This document shows, one piece after another, positions 5,733 through 7,765 of a stretch of DNA of 7,765 nt. The notes below the pieces were generated by a model that saw only the letters and a program-made list of their open reading frames with translations, had not been told where the DNA came from and did no database searches. Position numbers and translations under genes: made by a program. Numbering within the stretch: position 1 is the first letter of the stretch; each line of letters begins with the position of its first letter. This DNA is from Ignavibacteriales bacterium (GTDB taxonomy: Bacteria > Bacteroidota > Ignavibacteria > T3Sed10-11). The stretch is taken from the NCBI GenBank assembly GCA_003560935.1, contig PWJF01000303.1, forward strand, positions 1 through 7,765. The letters run 5' to 3'.

Positions 5733-7211
5733 ATGCTTGACAGGATAAAACGCCTCGGTGCAGAAACAATAGTCTACGGAATCATGACCGTAACGGGACG
5801 TTTTTTAACGTTTCTGCTTGTGCCGTTCTATACGAATATCCTTGAGCCGGGTGAATATGGTATTGTCGCGTACCTCTTTTCGCTCATAGCATTTCTGACG
5901 ATCTTTTTCAGCTACGGCATGGAATCGGCATATTTCAAATATGCCTCCTCACGGGAAACCGGCACTGCCGAGCAAAATTTTTCCACGCCGTTTTTCTCAT
6001 TATTGATTTCATCGGTAGTGTTCTCATCGGTGCTGACCCTCTTTAGTGACAATCTCTCTTATATGGCCGGATTTGGTGAAACAGGCGGCCGAATTATTAT
6101 CATGGCAGCATGGATTCTCTGCTTCGATACGATTGCACTTGTTCCATTCGCTGCTCTGCGCTTACAGCACAGACCCGGCATGTTTACGACTATTAAGCTT
6201 ATCAATATTATAATTAACGTTGTCTTGAACGTGGTTTTCCTTGCGGTCCTCGGGTTAGGGGTGGAAGGTGTTTTTCTTGCCGGCTTGATCGCTTCGGGAG
6301 CGACAGTAATTATACTTATGCCGGTATCATGGAAATCGCTCGGTTTAGTTTTCTCGTTTGAATTGTGGAAGCAATTATTGAAATTCGGCATTCCCTATGT
6401 TCCGGCAGGTGTGGCAGCCATCGCGCTTCAGGTAATCGACCGGCCGATATTGCGCATGCTCACCGATGATGCAACGGTGGGAATTTATCAGGCGAACTAC
6501 CGGCTTGGCATCGTGATCATGCTGATGGTGACTACGTTCGATTATGCATATCGTCCGTTCTTTTTGAATAACGCCCGTCAACCGGATGCAAAGGAATTAT
6601 ATGCCCGCATTGCAACGTACTTCTATGCTATCATGGTATTTACATGGATTGTAGTTACCGTGTTTATCCACGATATAGTCCGCATTCAGGTGGGCGGAGG
6701 GTATCTTATTCATCCGGACTACTGGGGCGGTTTGTCCATTATTCCCGTTGTGATGCTTGCGTATATCTTTACAGGATGGGTGACGTTACTTATGCCCGGG
6801 ATATTTATTGAAAAGAAAACGCAGTACTTACCGCTGGTTACCGGTGCAGCAGCCGTATCTAATATTGTGACAAATTTTTTATTGATCCCGCTGTTCGGTA
6901 TCATGGGCGCCGCACTCGCAACGCTCGTCAGTTATTTTATCAATGCAGTCGGTATGTACCGGGTTTCACAAAAATTCTACCCGATAACCTACGAAGCAAA
7001 ACGCCTGCTGAACGTATCGCTGGTGTTTGTAATATGCGGCGGTGCGGCGTATTATCTGCTCTTTTTCAGCGAAGCAGAAATAGGCGCCGTATCGAAATTG
7101 ATTATTATTGTATCTTTTCCTATACTATTACTGATGAGCGGGTTTATGAGAAAGGATGAGATACATTCTATTAAAAATATGACGGGGCGATTGAAGAAAT
7201 GGCGGGATTAG
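5733..7211 (+). CDS. Wzx/MATE-like oligosaccharide flippase (polysaccharide biosynthesis protein)
   Basis: An integral inner-membrane protein of 492 residues, typical for the polysaccharide biosynthesis branch of the MOP (MATE/Wzx) exporters. These move undecaprenyl-linked oligosaccharides from the cytoplasmic to the periplasmic leaflet. The N-terminus LGAETIVYGIMTVTGRFLTF followed by LVPFYTNILEPGEYGIVAYL (29-48) is the family signature. About 12-14 hydrophobic helices can be traced, ending near residue 471, with a basic C-terminal tail. The central IALQVIDRPILRMLTDDATV (230-249) and IYQANYRLG (251-259) correspond to the start of the second repeat half. It begins 11 bases after the NadC-like gene with no obvious Shine-Dalgarno, and its 3' end overlaps the next gene by 13 bases. 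It most likely serves the glycan made by the genes at 2-3335, but the two are separated by four metabolic genes. The substrate cannot be deduced. Confidence 0.9.
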   Translation: MLDRIKRLGAETIVYGIMTVTGRFLTFLLVPFYTNILEPGEYGIVAYLFSLIAFLTIFFSYGMESAYFKYASSRETGTAEQNFSTPFFSLLISSVVFSSVLTLFSDNLSYMAGFGETGGRIIIMAAWILCFDTIALVPFAALRLQHRPGMFTTIKLINIIINVVLNVVFLAVLGLGVEGVFLAGLIASGATVIILMPVSWKSLGLVFSFELWKQLLKFGIPYVPAGVAAIALQVIDRPILRMLTDDATVGIYQANYRLGIVIMLMVTTFDYAYRPFFLNNARQPDAKELYARIATYFYAIMVFTWIVVTVFIHDIVRIQVGGGYLIHPDYWGGLSIIPVVMLAYIFTGWVTLLMPGIFIEKKTQYLPLVTGAAAVSNIVTNFLLIPLFGIMGAALATLVSYFINAVGMYRVSQKFYPITYEAKRLLNVSLVFVICGGAAYYLLFFSEAEIGAVSKLIIIVSFPILLLMSGFMRKDEIHSIKNMTGRLKKWRD

Positions 7212-7555
7212 TTATCATATGCAAAGCGGCGTTATTCGCCGTATTACTCGCTTTTTATTTCGGAATTCCCGCGCATGGAGTGCAAGAGGCAGCAATGGGG
7301 GATACCACAAATTCAATTATGCAGCAAGATACAGTTGTTATTACCGGCCGCATTTTTGTGACCGGACACGAGCCGTTTACGGTGCTGGCAATTGAACGGG
7401 AAGACGGTAGTGCAGTTGTAATCAGTGCCGATGATCCGTTGTATAAAGAACTCTGGTCCTACCAAAATAAAACACTGCAATGCAAGGGGAAATACATTCC
7501 GGATCCGCTTCACGGTCAAGCGTTTTATGTAATAAATTTTCAAAAAGGTAAATGA
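7199..7555 (+). CDS. Small exported protein of unknown function, possibly OB-fold
   Basis: I do not recognise the gene. It encodes 118 residues. The N-terminal hydrophobic stretch (residues 3-23, [19 protein letters not shown]) followed by IPAHG reads as a signal peptide with cleavage near residue 27; there is no lipobox cysteine at that site. The mature part opens with a short polar linker, then alternates strand-like segments: [16 protein letters not shown] (45-60), [25 protein letters not shown] (91-100) and QAFYVINF. The V-x-G-x-I-x-x-x-G pattern and the later K-T-L-x-C-K-G-K strand resemble small OB-fold domains, but this is inference from pattern alone. It starts 13 bases inside the flippase gene, preceded by GAAGAA, and ends in an ATGA overlap with arginase. 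It is therefore likely cotranslated with a cytoplasmic enzyme despite being exported. Confidence 0.72.
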   Translation: MAGLVIICKAALFAVLLAFYFGIPAHGVQEAAMGDTTNSIMQQDTVVITGRIFVTGHEPFTVLAIEREDGSAVVISADDPLYKELWSYQNKTLQCKGKYIPDPLHGQAFYVINFQKGK

Positions 7556-7765
7556 AACAAAAAGCGACATTACATTCACGTGCCGTCAATATTATCGGGT
7601 TTCCGATTGATCTCGGCGCTGATCGCCGGGGGGTCGATATGGGACCGTCCGCCGTTCGTATTGCCGGTTTGGAGGAACGCCTTCGGCAACTCGGTTATGA
7701 AGTTATCGATGAGGGAGACGTTCATATCCTCATCATGGAAAGTCAGAAAATTGAAAATCCAAAGC
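7552..7765 (+). CDS. rocF: Arginase (ureohydrolase family), N-terminal part (3' truncated)
   Basis: Arginase hydrolyses L-arginine to ornithine and urea with a binuclear manganese centre in the cytoplasm. Only the first 71 residues, of about 300, are present. They carry the N-terminal signature of arginases: [20 protein letters not shown] (12-31), PSAVRIAGL (32-40), then [14 protein letters not shown] (44-57). The RRGVDMGP string is characteristic of RocF-type arginases rather than agmatinases, which have a different N-terminal pattern. The metal-binding GGDHS and DAHxD motifs lie beyond the window, so activity cannot be judged. The ATG overlaps the TGA of the exported-protein gene (ATGA), with AAGG four bases upstream. 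The frame runs open to the last base. Confidence 0.9.
   Translation, partial: MKQKATLHSRAVNIIGFPIDLGADRRGVDMGPSAVRIAGLEERLRQLGYEVIDEGDVHILIMESQKIENPK

Noticed and set aside
5721..5736. Two six-base palindromes (GCCGGC and GCATGC) in the gap before the flippase
   Set aside because: Short self-complementary words without a spacer-loop arrangement or a following T-run. They are not a terminator or a credible operator.
6059..6391. 110-residue open frame on the minus strand
   Set aside because: Antisense to the flippase helices. The composition (runs of Ile, Thr, Pro) mirrors the hydrophobic codons opposite, with no family motif.

Overview
The window is a dense, entirely plus-strand piece of a bacterial chromosome with ten protein-coding genes. 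The first is cut at its 5' end and the last at its 3' end. Several junctions overlap (4283-4286, 4855-4880, 7199-7211, 7552-7555) and no gap exceeds about 35 bases, so the layout reads as one long transcription unit, or a few run together. I see no convincing promoter, rho-independent terminator, tRNA, rRNA, CRISPR array or insertion sequence. Protein style, moderate GC, frequent lack of a strong Shine-Dalgarno sequence and a degenerate ATTAACC heptamer repeat between two genes suggest a member of the FCB group (Bacteroidetes/Ignavibacteria/Marinimicrobia/KSB1-like). That placement is inference and weak.

Region 1 (1-3335) concerns surface polysaccharide or glycoconjugate synthesis. It holds the C-terminal part of a DegT/WbpE-type PLP sugar aminotransferase, a polyprenol-phosphate mannose synthase-like GT2 enzyme, and a 670-residue fusion of a GT2 glycosyltransferase to a WbaP/WcaJ-like polytopic phosphoglycosyl transferase. 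The last domain of the fusion is shortened and has lost its catalytic glutamate. Region 3 (5733-7211) returns to this theme with a Wzx/MATE-like flippase.

Region 2 (3345-5721) is central metabolism and housekeeping: accA (acetyl-CoA carboxylase alpha), a YbgC-type hot-dog thioesterase, a 57-residue Trm112-like zinc-ribbon protein, and a NadC-family protein. The NadC-like protein keeps the fold signatures, but most of the substrate-binding and catalytic residues known from quinolinate phosphoribosyltransferases are replaced. This is the most unusual protein in the window.

Region 4 (7199-7765) holds a small exported protein of unknown function, possibly OB-fold-like, whose stop codon overlaps the start of an arginase (RocF-type) that runs off the end.

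No complete novel multi-gene system is evident. The strongest leads are the NadC-like protein with a rebuilt active site and the fused, apparently catalytically defective phosphoglycosyl transferase.
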